Positions 8,303-15,408 of a stretch of 26,481 nucleotides of DNA are shown here, piece by piece. Positions within the stretch are counted from its first letter, which is position 1; the number at the start of each line of letters is the position of its first letter. The position numbers and the translations under genes were made by a program. The notes beneath the pieces were generated by a model. It saw only the letters and a list, made by a program, of their open reading frames with translations. It was not told the DNA's origin and did no database searches. Source of the DNA: Pseudomonadota bacterium (GTDB lineage: Bacteria > Desulfobacterota > Desulfovibrionia > Desulfovibrionales > Desulfovibrionaceae); NCBI GenBank assembly GCA_023399375.1, contig JAEWPX010000154.1, positions 1 through 26,481 of the forward strand. The letters run 5' to 3'.

Positions 8303-8740
8303 ATGTCGCCCCATCCCGCCCAGACGTCCCTTGTCTTCTTCTCCTTTTCCGTGGCGGCCCTGTACGGCCCGGCCCTGCTCGCGGTCCTCGGGCTTTACGT
8401 GTACCTGTCGCGGAAGAAATCGCGGCTGGTCCGGCGCGAGGAGAAACACCGGCGCATCCGCGAGGCCCTCGCGGCGCGGGGAGCGGCCAAGCGCCGCAAG
8501 CTGGTCCTCGAGCGCCAGCGCGACAACATCCGCGAACTGGCCGCGATCGTGCGCGGACAGCTCGAAGCCAACAAATTGCGTATGACTCCCTACATGCACC
8601 AGCGCACGTCGGTTTTCATCGAAAAGGCCGTCACCGTCGTGGACTTCGACGGCCTGCTGGCCCTGCACCGCTATCTGGCGGACGCCGACCCGGGGCAGGC
8701 CACGCTGGTCATGGATCTCTTTTTCGAACAAACGAGGTAG
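8303..8740 (+). CDS. Small one-TM protein of unknown function
   Basis: I do not recognise this 145-aa protein. A single hydrophobic segment (about residues 11-35, FFSFSVAALYGPALLAVLGLYVYL) is followed at once by a strongly basic stretch (SRKKSRLVRREEKHRRIR), so the tail should face the cytoplasm. The rest is helical and charged, with a basic coiled-coil-like part (residues about 60-90) and a more globular end. No ribosome site is visible before the ATG. The gene is the first of a tight pair: the next ATG begins two bases after this stop, and its GAGG ribosome site lies in the last codons. A membrane-anchored partner of the next protein is plausible but only inferred. Confidence 0.65.
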   Translation: MSPHPAQTSLVFFSFSVAALYGPALLAVLGLYVYLSRKKSRLVRREEKHRRIREALAARGAAKRRKLVLERQRDNIRELAAIVRGQLEANKLRMTPYMHQRTSVFIEKAVTVVDFDGLLALHRYLADADPGQATLVMDLFFEQTR

Positions 8741-8742
8741 GC

Positions 8743-9249
8743 ATGTCCTTTCCGGAAAACATCGGGAAGTTTTTTTCCAGGCTCATCAACTCCTTCCGCG
8801 GCGAGACCGCGAGCTGGCAGCGCGAGAACCAGCCCGAGCTCGACCGGCTCAAGGAGGAAAAGCTCGTGGCTGCGGCCGAGCTCAAAAAGCGCCTGGAAAT
8901 CATGGAAATCCGCTTTCGCGAAGAGTGCAAGCGCACGCAGATGGAAGAGGAGCGCCAGACCGAGCAGTTTGCCGAATTCCTCTCGAGCATCGACGAAATG
9001 AAGGCCAACATGCTGGAATACTACGCCACGATGCCCCGGCCGCTGGCGCTGATGATCCACCACCACGCCGCGGAACTGCTCAAGGAGGCCTGGCACAGCC
9101 CCGACGCCAGGGAGCGCGTGCACAAGCAGGCCCGCTTCACGCAGTTCATGCTCACCATCACCGAGGACCTCGCCGCCCTGGGCGACGGCAGCGTGCAAAA
9201 GGCCCTGCCCGAAAAGACCATCGCCTTCATCCAGGACGAAGCCGACTGA
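8743..9249 (+). CDS. Coiled-coil protein of unknown function
   Basis: This 168-aa protein is not a family I can name. Its first half is highly charged and reads as one long amphipathic helix or coiled coil (about residues 25-85, with runs such as LKEEKLVAAAELKKRLEIME). The second half holds MPRPLALMIHHHAAELLKEAW and looks globular and helical. No signal peptide or membrane segment is seen, so it is likely cytoplasmic. The start at 8743 is set by GAGG (8734-8737) overlapping the preceding stop; the frame stays open much further upstream, but that part lies antiparallel to no known feature and overlaps the previous gene. It is translationally coupled to the one-TM gene and is followed by the hairpin repeat at 9307. 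Confidence 0.7.
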   Translation: MSFPENIGKFFSRLINSFRGETASWQRENQPELDRLKEEKLVAAAELKKRLEIMEIRFREECKRTQMEEERQTEQFAEFLSSIDEMKANMLEYYATMPRPLALMIHHHAAELLKEAWHSPDARERVHKQARFTQFMLTITEDLAALGDGSVQKALPEKTIAFIQDEAD

Positions 9250-9306
9250 CGCCGGCCCCCCCAGCATCTTTCCCCTAATATACCTTCAGCCTCCCCCTTT
9301 TGGGGT

Positions 9307-9372
9307 GGTCCAGGAGGGGTCCTCGGCCCCTCCTGGCCGCCGGAGGCATTCTTCTTCCCTCTTTCCCTATCC
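9307..9372 (+). repeat. Hairpin repeat, copy 1, in a convergent junction
   Basis: CCAGGAGGGG (9310-9319) and CCCCTCCTGG (9327-9336) form a perfect 10-bp stem with a 7-nt loop. The stem is followed by CGCCGGAGGCAT and then a long pyrimidine-only tract that runs into the stop codon of the convergent oxidoreductase gene. The same order (GGTCC-stem-CGCCGGAGGCAT-pyrimidine tract) recurs in the other orientation at about 14190-14255. Its place between two converging genes suggests a two-way transcription terminator that is spread as a repeat. Confidence 0.7.
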
Positions 9373-10500
9373 CTCCCGCGCCGCGCGGCGTTGCTGCCGG
9401 GCTTCGGTCAGGCAGGAGAGGCCCTCGCCGTTACGGAGGGGGATGAAGCAGAGGTTGTCGCTGACGCAGGCCGACGGGGCCGCGTCGCCGGAACGCCAGC
9501 GCGCCACGATGCCCGGCTCGCGGATCAGCGGCCGCGACAGGGCGACCATGTCGGCCGTGCCCGAGGCCACGAGATCCTCGGCGGTTTCCAGGCTGCGCAC
9601 GCCGCCGACGAGCACGAGCGGAATGGCGAAACCCTGCGCCTTGAGCGCCCTGGCCGACTCGCTGTACCAGGCCTCGCCGTCCGGGATGGCGATCTTACCC
9701 GGCCGTATGGGCGAGAGCTTGCCGCCGTCGAGCACGCCGCCGGAGAGCTCCAGCGCGTCCACGCCGGCGGCCTCGAGCCAGAGCGCGACCTGGCGGCTTT
9801 CCGCGGCGGTCATGCCGCCCTCGATGAAATCCTCGCTGTTGAGCTTGACCAGAAGCGGAAAATCCCGCCCCACCCGGCCCCGGATGGCGCTCACGGTTTC
9901 GAGCAAAAGCCGCGCCCGGTTTTCGAGCGAACCGCCGTAGGCGCCGCTGCGGCGGTTGGTACGCGGGGAGAGGAATTGGCTCAGGCCATACCCGTGGGCG
10001 GCATGGATCTGCACGCCGTCCGCACCCGCGTCGCGGCAAAGCGCGGCGGCCGCGCCGAACGCCGCCTGGAGCCGCGCGAGGTCCTCGGCGGTCATGGCCG
10101 CGGAGGGCGCGATGCCGGCCGCGGCGTCGCCCGCGCTTTCCGACGGCCCCACGGCAGGCTCCCCGGACAGCACCGGATTGGCCCGGCCGCCGGCGTGGGC
10201 CAGCTGCACCACGAACCGGCCGCCGTAGGCGTGCACGCAGCGCGAGAGTCTGGCCACGCCCGCCTCCATGGCGGGGACGTGCGCGCCCATCTGGCCGACG
10301 CCGGCCTGGCCGCGTTTTTCCACGTAGGCGTGGCCGGAAACGATCAGCCCCACCCCTCCCTTGGCCAGGGCCGCCATGGCCGCCTCCAGGCGGTCGCTGA
10401 CCGAACCGTCGGGCGCGGCCAGGCCCTCGGCCGTGGCCGAGCGGACGAAGCGGTTGGCGATGCGCATGCCGTTGATGGCGATGGGCGTGAAAACCTGCAT
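9367..10500 (-). CDS. Old Yellow Enzyme-family NADH:flavin oxidoreductase
   Basis: This 377-aa protein is a single-domain FMN enzyme of the Old Yellow Enzyme family, which reduces activated C=C bonds with NAD(P)H. It begins with the usual LFTP-like VFTPIAINGMRIANRFVRS, has HAGGRANP, the active-site pair in IHAAHGYGLSQFLSP, then NRRSGAYGGSLENRARLLLE, and phosphate-binding LVGGVRS and ALSRPLIREP. It lacks the C-terminal FAD and pyridine-nucleotide domains of enoate and dienoyl-CoA reductases. The C-terminus has three cysteines (CVSDNLCF then GEGLSC), recalling the cluster motif of larger relatives but with an Asp where a Cys would be expected. A ribosome site (AAGGA) lies seven bases before its ATG. 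It follows the unknown 124-aa gene by nine bases, so they form an operon. The physiological substrate is unknown. Confidence 0.88.
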   Translation of the reverse strand: MQVFTPIAINGMRIANRFVRSATAEGLAAPDGSVSDRLEAAMAALAKGGVGLIVSGHAYVEKRGQAGVGQMGAHVPAMEAGVARLSRCVHAYGGRFVVQLAHAGGRANPVLSGEPAVGPSESAGDAAAGIAPSAAMTAEDLARLQAAFGAAAALCRDAGADGVQIHAAHGYGLSQFLSPRTNRRSGAYGGSLENRARLLLETVSAIRGRVGRDFPLLVKLNSEDFIEGGMTAAESRQVALWLEAAGVDALELSGGVLDGGKLSPIRPGKIAIPDGEAWYSESARALKAQGFAIPLVLVGGVRSLETAEDLVASGTADMVALSRPLIREPGIVARWRSGDAAPSACVSDNLCFIPLRNGEGLSCLTEARQQRRAAREG

Positions 10501-10509
10501 GTCTTGTCC

Positions 10510-10884
10510 TTATGCCGCCTCGAAACGGTCCAGGAACCGCTCCAGGTCGTTGCGGTCGCCGTCCTGGTAATCCTCCGGATAGAGCAGCGCGCCCATGAAA
10601 AAAATGCTTTCCAGGGAAAGCGCCATGCCGGCCCGGCGCGCGAAATCCTCGAGCCCCGCGGCAAAGGCCGCCGCGCCGTCGGCGTCGCTGCCCGCAAGCG
10701 CGTCTGCCGTTTCCTCGGGCAGCGCCTCCAGAGCCAGGCATTTTTCCGTCAACCGCGCCCGGTGTGCGGCGGTGTCGCCCGCTTCATGCAGCGCCCGCGA
10801 AGCCTCGGCCTCCAGCCGCCGCACCTCCCCCGCCGCTGCGACCGCCAGCTCGAGCGCCGCCGCGGGAACCTTGCGTTTGCCCAT
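10510..10884 (-). CDS. Small helical protein of unknown function
   Basis: This is a 124-aa protein I cannot assign. It begins MGKRKV, is rich in Ala, Glu and Leu, and looks mostly helical, with an acidic C-terminus (YPEDYQDGDRNDLERFLDRFEAA). There is no signal peptide, and only a short hydrophobic run (SLESIFFMGALLY) near residue 95. The frame is open to 11208, but the ATG at 10884 has a good ribosome site (GGGAGG, about five bases upstream), and the upstream extension overlaps the divergent gene, so the short form is preferred. It lies nine bases before the oxidoreductase gene and is probably co-transcribed with it, perhaps as an accessory protein. Confidence 0.65.
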   Translation of the reverse strand: MGKRKVPAAALELAVAAAGEVRRLEAEASRALHEAGDTAAHRARLTEKCLALEALPEETADALAGSDADGAAAFAAGLEDFARRAGMALSLESIFFMGALLYPEDYQDGDRNDLERFLDRFEAA

Positions 10885-11035
10885 CGTGCCTCCCTCGCAC
10901 GGCCGATGCCCTGGCCGCACACTGCCTTCGTTACCAAAACCGTGCCCCAAGGCCAAGGCCCGCCCGAAAAGACACGGCACGAAGCAGCGTTCCCCTTCCC
11001 AAGGAGTCCTTTTTTCCGTAACATACGATAGAGTT

Positions 11036-14000
11036 ATGCCCTCCTCGACATCACAGCCGGAAACGGCCCCCACGCCCCCGCAGGCTCCCGGGACGACCGC
11101 TTCCCGGACCTCCCCGAACGGCCTGTCCGCCCGCCTGCATTTCGATCGGCGCGACAGGGCGCTGCTCGAACTCGTGGACGACGTGCTCGGGCATCCCTCC
11201 TCGAGCATGCGCCGCCTGCTCGCCCCCTACCTGCACCCCCACGGCATCAAAGAGATGGCCGCGCCGCGTGAGTTGCGCATCGCCTACGCTACGGCGCGCC
11301 TGCTCGGCTCCCTGGAAGCGGATCAGGTGGAGAGCCGGCTTTCCGCCCTGCGCTCCCTGCGCGACGAGGTGCTGGCCACGGCCGAATCGGGCCTGGAAAA
11401 AAACACGGCCCGGGTGCTGCTCCAGATCATGAAGGATCTCGTTCGCGCCCGGGGCGACACGCGCCGTCGCCTGGAACTGGCCCACGACTTTCGCGCCGCC
11501 GCGACCGGCAAGCCCCGCGTGGTGCGCCGGCTGCTCGCCGAACGCCACCTGCTGGAAATGCCCGAGGCGCAAAACCAGCTCGCCTTCGACGACCATGTCC
11601 ACGACGCCAACACCAAGGGCCGCAAATCGCCCACGCACCTCGTCATGGACGCCTGGATCAAGGGTATCCGCCGCCTCACCGTGGTCCACTACCATTTCGT
11701 GGGCAAGGACACGGCCGCCGAGCTGCTGGAAGCCGCGGCCATCATGGGCATCGAGGCGGACATCGCCATCGAATGCATGGCCCGGCAGGACGGACGCCCG
11801 GTAAAGCTCCTGTGGACGCCGCTCGGGCTTTCCGAGCCATGGAGCTTCGCGGCCTTCCTGGGCCGACCCGAAGTGCGCCGGTTCATGGAAGAAGGGCGCG
11901 CCGCCTCGGCGCGCTGGCGCGACAACGCCTTGAAGCTGCTCGCCGCGGTCAACGACCGCCACCGCCATGCGCTTCGCGACGCCACGGGTCTCGACCTGCC
12001 GCCGCTCGATCCCGAAGCGTTCCTGCGCTTCGTCGGCGCGGGCCAGCCAAGCGTCTACCATCTGGCGCGCTACATCCACGAACTGGCCCTGCCGCTGCTC
12101 GAGGAACAGGCCGCAGCCCTCTCGGACGCGCCCCCGGACGCGCCGCGGCGCCGGACCCTGAATGCCGCCTGCGACGCCCTGGAGGTCGAGGCCCTACTCG
12201 ACGGCTGCCTGTCGCGCACGGCCAATCCCGACATCACGCCGCCCGACGCCGCCGCGCCCGGGGAAACCCTGCCCGAACGCCTGGCGCAGCCGCCGGCCGT
12301 CGTGGCCAGACGCCTGGCCCGGCTCCACCGCCCCAACCGCCTGACCCTCGTCGCGGCGGAAATGGCTCCGGCCGACATGCTGCTCGCCCTTTTCGCCTGC
12401 AAGGGCGCGGTCACGCACCTGGAAATCTTCAACCTGCGCATCTTCGAGACCACGGGACAGGGCACGGACATCGCCCTGGAGGTGCTGACGGGGCTTAGCG
12501 CCGGCGACGTGTCCGCTGTCAAGCGCCTGCTCGTGCTGCTCGCCGCCAAGGCCAGGAACGCGGGCGACGAGGACACGGCCGACCGGCTCCTTTCGCTGCG
12601 CCAGGAAGCGGCGGCCCTTTGCGACATCTACCGCCACGCCCCGCTCGGCGCATGTCTGGGCTCGGATTCCACGGGCCGCTCCACCTCCTGCCACGGCATG
12701 GGGCTGGTGGTGGCCGACACCCTGCCCGCGCGCGCCCTGGCGCATCTGGCCCGGCGCGCCAAGGCCCCGCAGGAAAGCCTGCGTCGTGCCCTCTCCGTAG
12801 GCATGGCCGTGACGCCGCGCCTGTCCGCCCTGCCCGACGCCTTCGGCCCGGGGCCCTGCACGCGGCTGTTGCGCCGCCTGCGCGAGCTGCCCGGCCTGCG
12901 TATGGCCGGCTACCGCTGGCGGCTGTCGTGGACGGCGCGCCGCTACTACAAGGCGACGACCGAGACGGCCAACATCCACACGCTGGGCGGCATCCAGGAA
13001 AAAACCGCGGACAGCCTTCATGCGGCCACGGCCCGGCCCCGCCTGCGGCTGCGCTACGTCAGCGGCAACGTAAAAAACGCACTCAAGATCCTGATCGGCT
13101 TCGGCGTGGCCGCGGCATCCTTCGCCGCGGTCAATTCCTGGTGGGTGCTGGCCTACGGCGGCGCGTGCATCTGGTTCGGCATCACGGGACTTCGAAACGT
13201 GGTCCAGACCGCCATCGGCTGCGGCGGCCTGCGGCGCGGCTCGATGGTCGCCCTGCGCGACCACGTGAGCATCGACCGCATCGCGGATTCGCTCTTTTTC
13301 ACCGGCTTTTCCGTGCCCCTGCTCGACATCCTCACGCGCAAGCTGCTGCTCGAGCAGACGCTCGGCATCACCACCGCGACCAACCCCCTGGCGCTGTTTT
13401 CGATCATGGCCCTGGCCAACGGCCTCTACCTGGCCAGCCACAACCTCTACCGCGGCCTGCCCACGGCCGCGGCCGTCGGCAACCTCTTCCGCAGCATCCT
13501 GTCGATTCCCCTGGCGCTCGGCCTCAACCACGGCCTGGCCCTGGCCCTTCACGCCGCCGGCGCGGCATCGCCGGAAACGGCGCTCGAACCCTTTGCCGCC
13601 ATCCTCTCGAAGTTCGCCTCGGACTGCGTGGCCGCCGGCATCGAGGGCCTGGCCGACCGGGCGCGCTACGAGCGCATGCGCATCCGCGACTACCGCGACA
13701 AATGCCGCCAACTCTACGAGACCCAGGCGCAGATCGAACGCGCCTATCCCGACGCGGACGCGGCCAGCCTGCTCGAGACGCCCAAGGCGCTCATGGCCGA
13801 CCTGCGCCAGCGCCGGGCCGACCTGGAAAAGGTCGTCATCGTCAATGCCCTGGATTTCCTCTACTTCTGGATGTGCCAGCCCCAGGCGCGGCCGGTGCTC
13901 GCCAAGACCATGCGCGGCATGACCCAGGAGGAGCGCCGGGTCTTTTTGCTCTCCCAGGACGTGCTGCGCCGTGAAAAGGAAATCAGCCGTCTGCTCATCG

Positions 14001-14167
14001 ACGGCCTCGTCGGCCGCAACTTCGCGCCGGCTCTGGCGTTTTATTTAAGCAGCTTCCGCCGCTACCTGGACGAGATGCGCGTACTGGCCGGTCGCTACCC
14101 GCCCGCCGCGAGCCTCAGCCTCGAAAATACCGCCCCCGGCCGCCGCAAGGACCAGGAAGTTGTGTAG
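11036..14167 (+). CDS. Large membrane protein with a divergent PHP-like domain
   Basis: I do not recognise this 1043-aa protein as a named family. The N-terminal half has a pattern like the PHP metal-dependent phosphoesterase core: DDHVH (His187, His189), then SPTHLVMDAWIKGIRRLTVVHYH (His218, His220), MGIEADIAIE (Glu246), and much later LEIFN (462-466) and GSDSTGR with His553, resembling the closing 'EvfN...GSDAH' part of PHP domains. About 200 residues separate the two parts. The C-terminal half has membrane segments near residues 685-702, 705-722, 752-772, 785-805 and 816-842, then a coiled-coil-like stretch (about 875-935) and a helical tail. I chose the ATG at 11036, as the open frame upstream is antisense to a minus-strand gene. 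The start has only a weak ribosome site; AAGGAG (11001) is 30 bases away, and TACGAT (11024-11029) could be a -10 box close enough to give a leaderless mRNA. Confidence 0.75.
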   Translation: MPSSTSQPETAPTPPQAPGTTASRTSPNGLSARLHFDRRDRALLELVDDVLGHPSSSMRRLLAPYLHPHGIKEMAAPRELRIAYATARLLGSLEADQVESRLSALRSLRDEVLATAESGLEKNTARVLLQIMKDLVRARGDTRRRLELAHDFRAAATGKPRVVRRLLAERHLLEMPEAQNQLAFDDHVHDANTKGRKSPTHLVMDAWIKGIRRLTVVHYHFVGKDTAAELLEAAAIMGIEADIAIECMARQDGRPVKLLWTPLGLSEPWSFAAFLGRPEVRRFMEEGRAASARWRDNALKLLAAVNDRHRHALRDATGLDLPPLDPEAFLRFVGAGQPSVYHLARYIHELALPLLEEQAAALSDAPPDAPRRRTLNAACDALEVEALLDGCLSRTANPDITPPDAAAPGETLPERLAQPPAVVARRLARLHRPNRLTLVAAEMAPADMLLALFACKGAVTHLEIFNLRIFETTGQGTDIALEVLTGLSAGDVSAVKRLLVLLAAKARNAGDEDTADRLLSLRQEAAALCDIYRHAPLGACLGSDSTGRSTSCHGMGLVVADTLPARALAHLARRAKAPQESLRRALSVGMAVTPRLSALPDAFGPGPCTRLLRRLRELPGLRMAGYRWRLSWTARRYYKATTETANIHTLGGIQEKTADSLHAATARPRLRLRYVSGNVKNALKILIGFGVAAASFAAVNSWWVLAYGGACIWFGITGLRNVVQTAIGCGGLRRGSMVALRDHVSIDRIADSLFFTGFSVPLLDILTRKLLLEQTLGITTATNPLALFSIMALANGLYLASHNLYRGLPTAAAVGNLFRSILSIPLALGLNHGLALALHAAGAASPETALEPFAAILSKFASDCVAAGIEGLADRARYERMRIRDYRDKCRQLYETQAQIERAYPDADAASLLETPKALMADLRQRRADLEKVVIVNALDFLYFWMCQPQARPVLAKTMRGMTQEERRVFLLSQDVLRREKEISRLLIDGLVGRNFAPALAFYLSSFRRYLDEMRVLAGRYPPAASLSLENTAPGRRKDQEVV

Positions 14168-14189
14168 GGGGGAGAGGGGAAGGGAAAGA

Positions 14190-14255
14190 GGGACAGGGAG
14201 AGGGGGAGGAGAAGATGCCTCCGGCGACCAGGAGGGGGTGACCCCCTCCTGGACC
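14190..14255 (-). repeat. Hairpin repeat, copy 2, in a convergent junction
   Basis: CCAGGAGGGGG (14228-14238) and CCCCCTCCTGG (14242-14252) form a perfect 11-bp stem with a TGA loop. Read on the minus strand, the order is GGTCC, stem, CGCCGGAGGCAT, then a long pyrimidine tract that runs back to the stop of the large membrane protein gene. This matches copy 1 at 9307-9372 in opposite orientation. Like copy 1 it lies between two converging genes, which fits a bidirectional terminator. Confidence 0.7.
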
Positions 14256-14315
14256 TCCTCGACGTGGAGAGGGATGCATCTGGCGCGCGAAATGGTGTTG
14301 GCGCTGCGGCAGCGG

Positions 14316-14361
14316 CCGCGCGCGTTCCTGCGGACCGGCCGATCCGCAGGAATGCGCGCGG
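14316..14361. terminator. Long GC hairpin after the serine-rich gene
   Basis: Bases 14316-14334 and 14343-14361 are complementary over 19 bp with a single G.T-type mismatch and an 8-nt loop (14335-14342). It begins 11 bases past the stop of the minus-strand serine-rich gene. No U-run follows in either direction. With the neighbouring repeat copy it fills the 204-bp convergent junction. It is probably a 3'-end hairpin for the minus-strand transcript. Confidence 0.5.
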
Positions 14362-14371
14362 AGAGGGGAAA

Positions 14372-14872
14372 CTAGGCTTCGCTCGCGCCGACGCCGGACA
14401 GGGCGCTGGAAATGATGCTGTCCATCTTTTCCATGGGATTGCTGCCGGAAGACTGCTGCGCGGTGTTGCCGTAGGCCTGGGCGGCGGCCGCCTGGGCTCC
14501 CGTGCCGTTCGGGGCCTTGGGCGGGGTCAGGGAAGACATGTTGCCGGACTTTGCGGCCTCGGCGAACTTGCTCGCCATGTCGCTGTACATCTTCGCCGCG
14601 TTGGAATCCGAGGAATTTTTGGCCGCTTCGCTCAGGCTGTCGGAAATCTTCTGCGCCGCCTCCTTGAACTTTTCCGGGTCCGAACTCGCCAGATCGTTGA
14701 GTTTTTGCATCATCTGCGCGCCTTTGGAAAAATTCTTCCCGTCGCCGGAGATTTGCGGCGCAGCGGAATCCGCATCCGAGGAGGAACTCGTGCTCGACGT
14801 GCTCGAGCTGCCGGTCAGGGTGGAAAGGGTATTGGTAGAAGAATAATTAAGGCTGATCAGGTCCGTGGACAT
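14372..14872 (-). CDS. Serine-rich protein of unknown function
   Basis: This 166-aa protein has an N-terminal low-complexity Ser/Thr stretch (residues about 10-35, STLTGSSSTSSTSSSS), a middle helical region (about 45-110) with regular Lys/Ala/Ser/Asp content such as KFKEAAQKISDSLSEAAK, and a Gly/Ala/Gln-rich tail ending in SSALSGVGASEA. There are no cysteines, no signal peptide and no membrane helix. The composition is unlike its GC-driven, Arg/Ala-rich neighbours and recalls secreted or surface-appendage helper proteins, but I cannot name a family. The start is firm: AAAGGAG (14881-14887) lies about eight bases before the ATG. It is transcribed alone from an AT-rich upstream region. Confidence 0.75.
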   Translation of the reverse strand: MSTDLISLNYSSTNTLSTLTGSSSTSSTSSSSDADSAAPQISGDGKNFSKGAQMMQKLNDLASSDPEKFKEAAQKISDSLSEAAKNSSDSNAAKMYSDMASKFAEAAKSGNMSSLTPPKAPNGTGAQAAAAQAYGNTAQQSSGSNPMEKMDSIISSALSGVGASEA

Positions 14873-15408
14873 GGCGTTTCTCCTTTGGTTTCGTGCACCA
14901 TTGCCGCCCTTATCGGACGCCTGCCCAGGGAGTTTATGGTTAAAATAATAATTTTATGCTGTAACCTTTTACAACAAACGACGTCCCTAAAGCAAAATTC
15001 ACATATCTCCAGACATATCCAAAACAATACTAAGGAAATATTTATTATTTCTGTTCACCATTCACGTCACAAAAGAACAAAAAATCATATTGTCATACAA
15101 GCGGTTATTCCGCCACAACCTGCCGCATGCTCCATTATATTTTCCATGCCAGCGCATAGTTGCTATCGCAGAGGAAGCAACTCCTCGCACCCAGCAAACA
15201 ACGGCCTCGCGCTTTCCACACCATGGGCTCCAGGCACGCGTGCGCCAGCGCGCAAGCTCGTTGCGCCCCATGCATGCCCGTCCTTGCAGCGTCGGGCGTG
15301 GCGGGAACGCCGGCCTGCGACCGGACGATGATCCAAGAAAAAAAACGAACGGCCCGCGCCGCCGGTGGCGACGCAGGCCGTTATTACGCGACGGAGCGAG
15401 AAACGGCG
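14873..15408. other. 536-nt non-coding region with an AT-rich island
   Basis: No gene is supported here. From about 14930 to 15160 the sequence is strikingly AT-rich against the GC-rich rest of the window, with runs of A and T. It is upstream of the minus-strand serine-rich gene and probably contains its promoter; on that strand TATAAT occurs at 15139-15134, but no good -35 box is at the right distance and it is about 260 bases from the start codon. From about 15170 to 15330 the sequence returns to high GC without a recognisable element. The end holds the PBP1A terminator. Confidence 0.5.
15338..15382 (-). terminator. Intrinsic terminator of the PBP1A gene
   Basis: On the minus strand, AACGGCC (15382-15376) pairs with GGCCGTT (15354-15348), and the stem continues through GC-rich sequence with two mismatches to a small loop. 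It is followed by CG and a run of eight T's (15345-15338). It starts 27 bases past the PBP1A stop. This is the clearest intrinsic terminator in the window. Confidence 0.85.

Noticed and set aside
10595..11035. A 147-codon N-terminal extension of the large membrane protein
   Set aside because: It is antisense to the 124-aa gene that has a good ribosome site, and its Ser/Ala/Pro-rich composition is unlike the rest of the protein.
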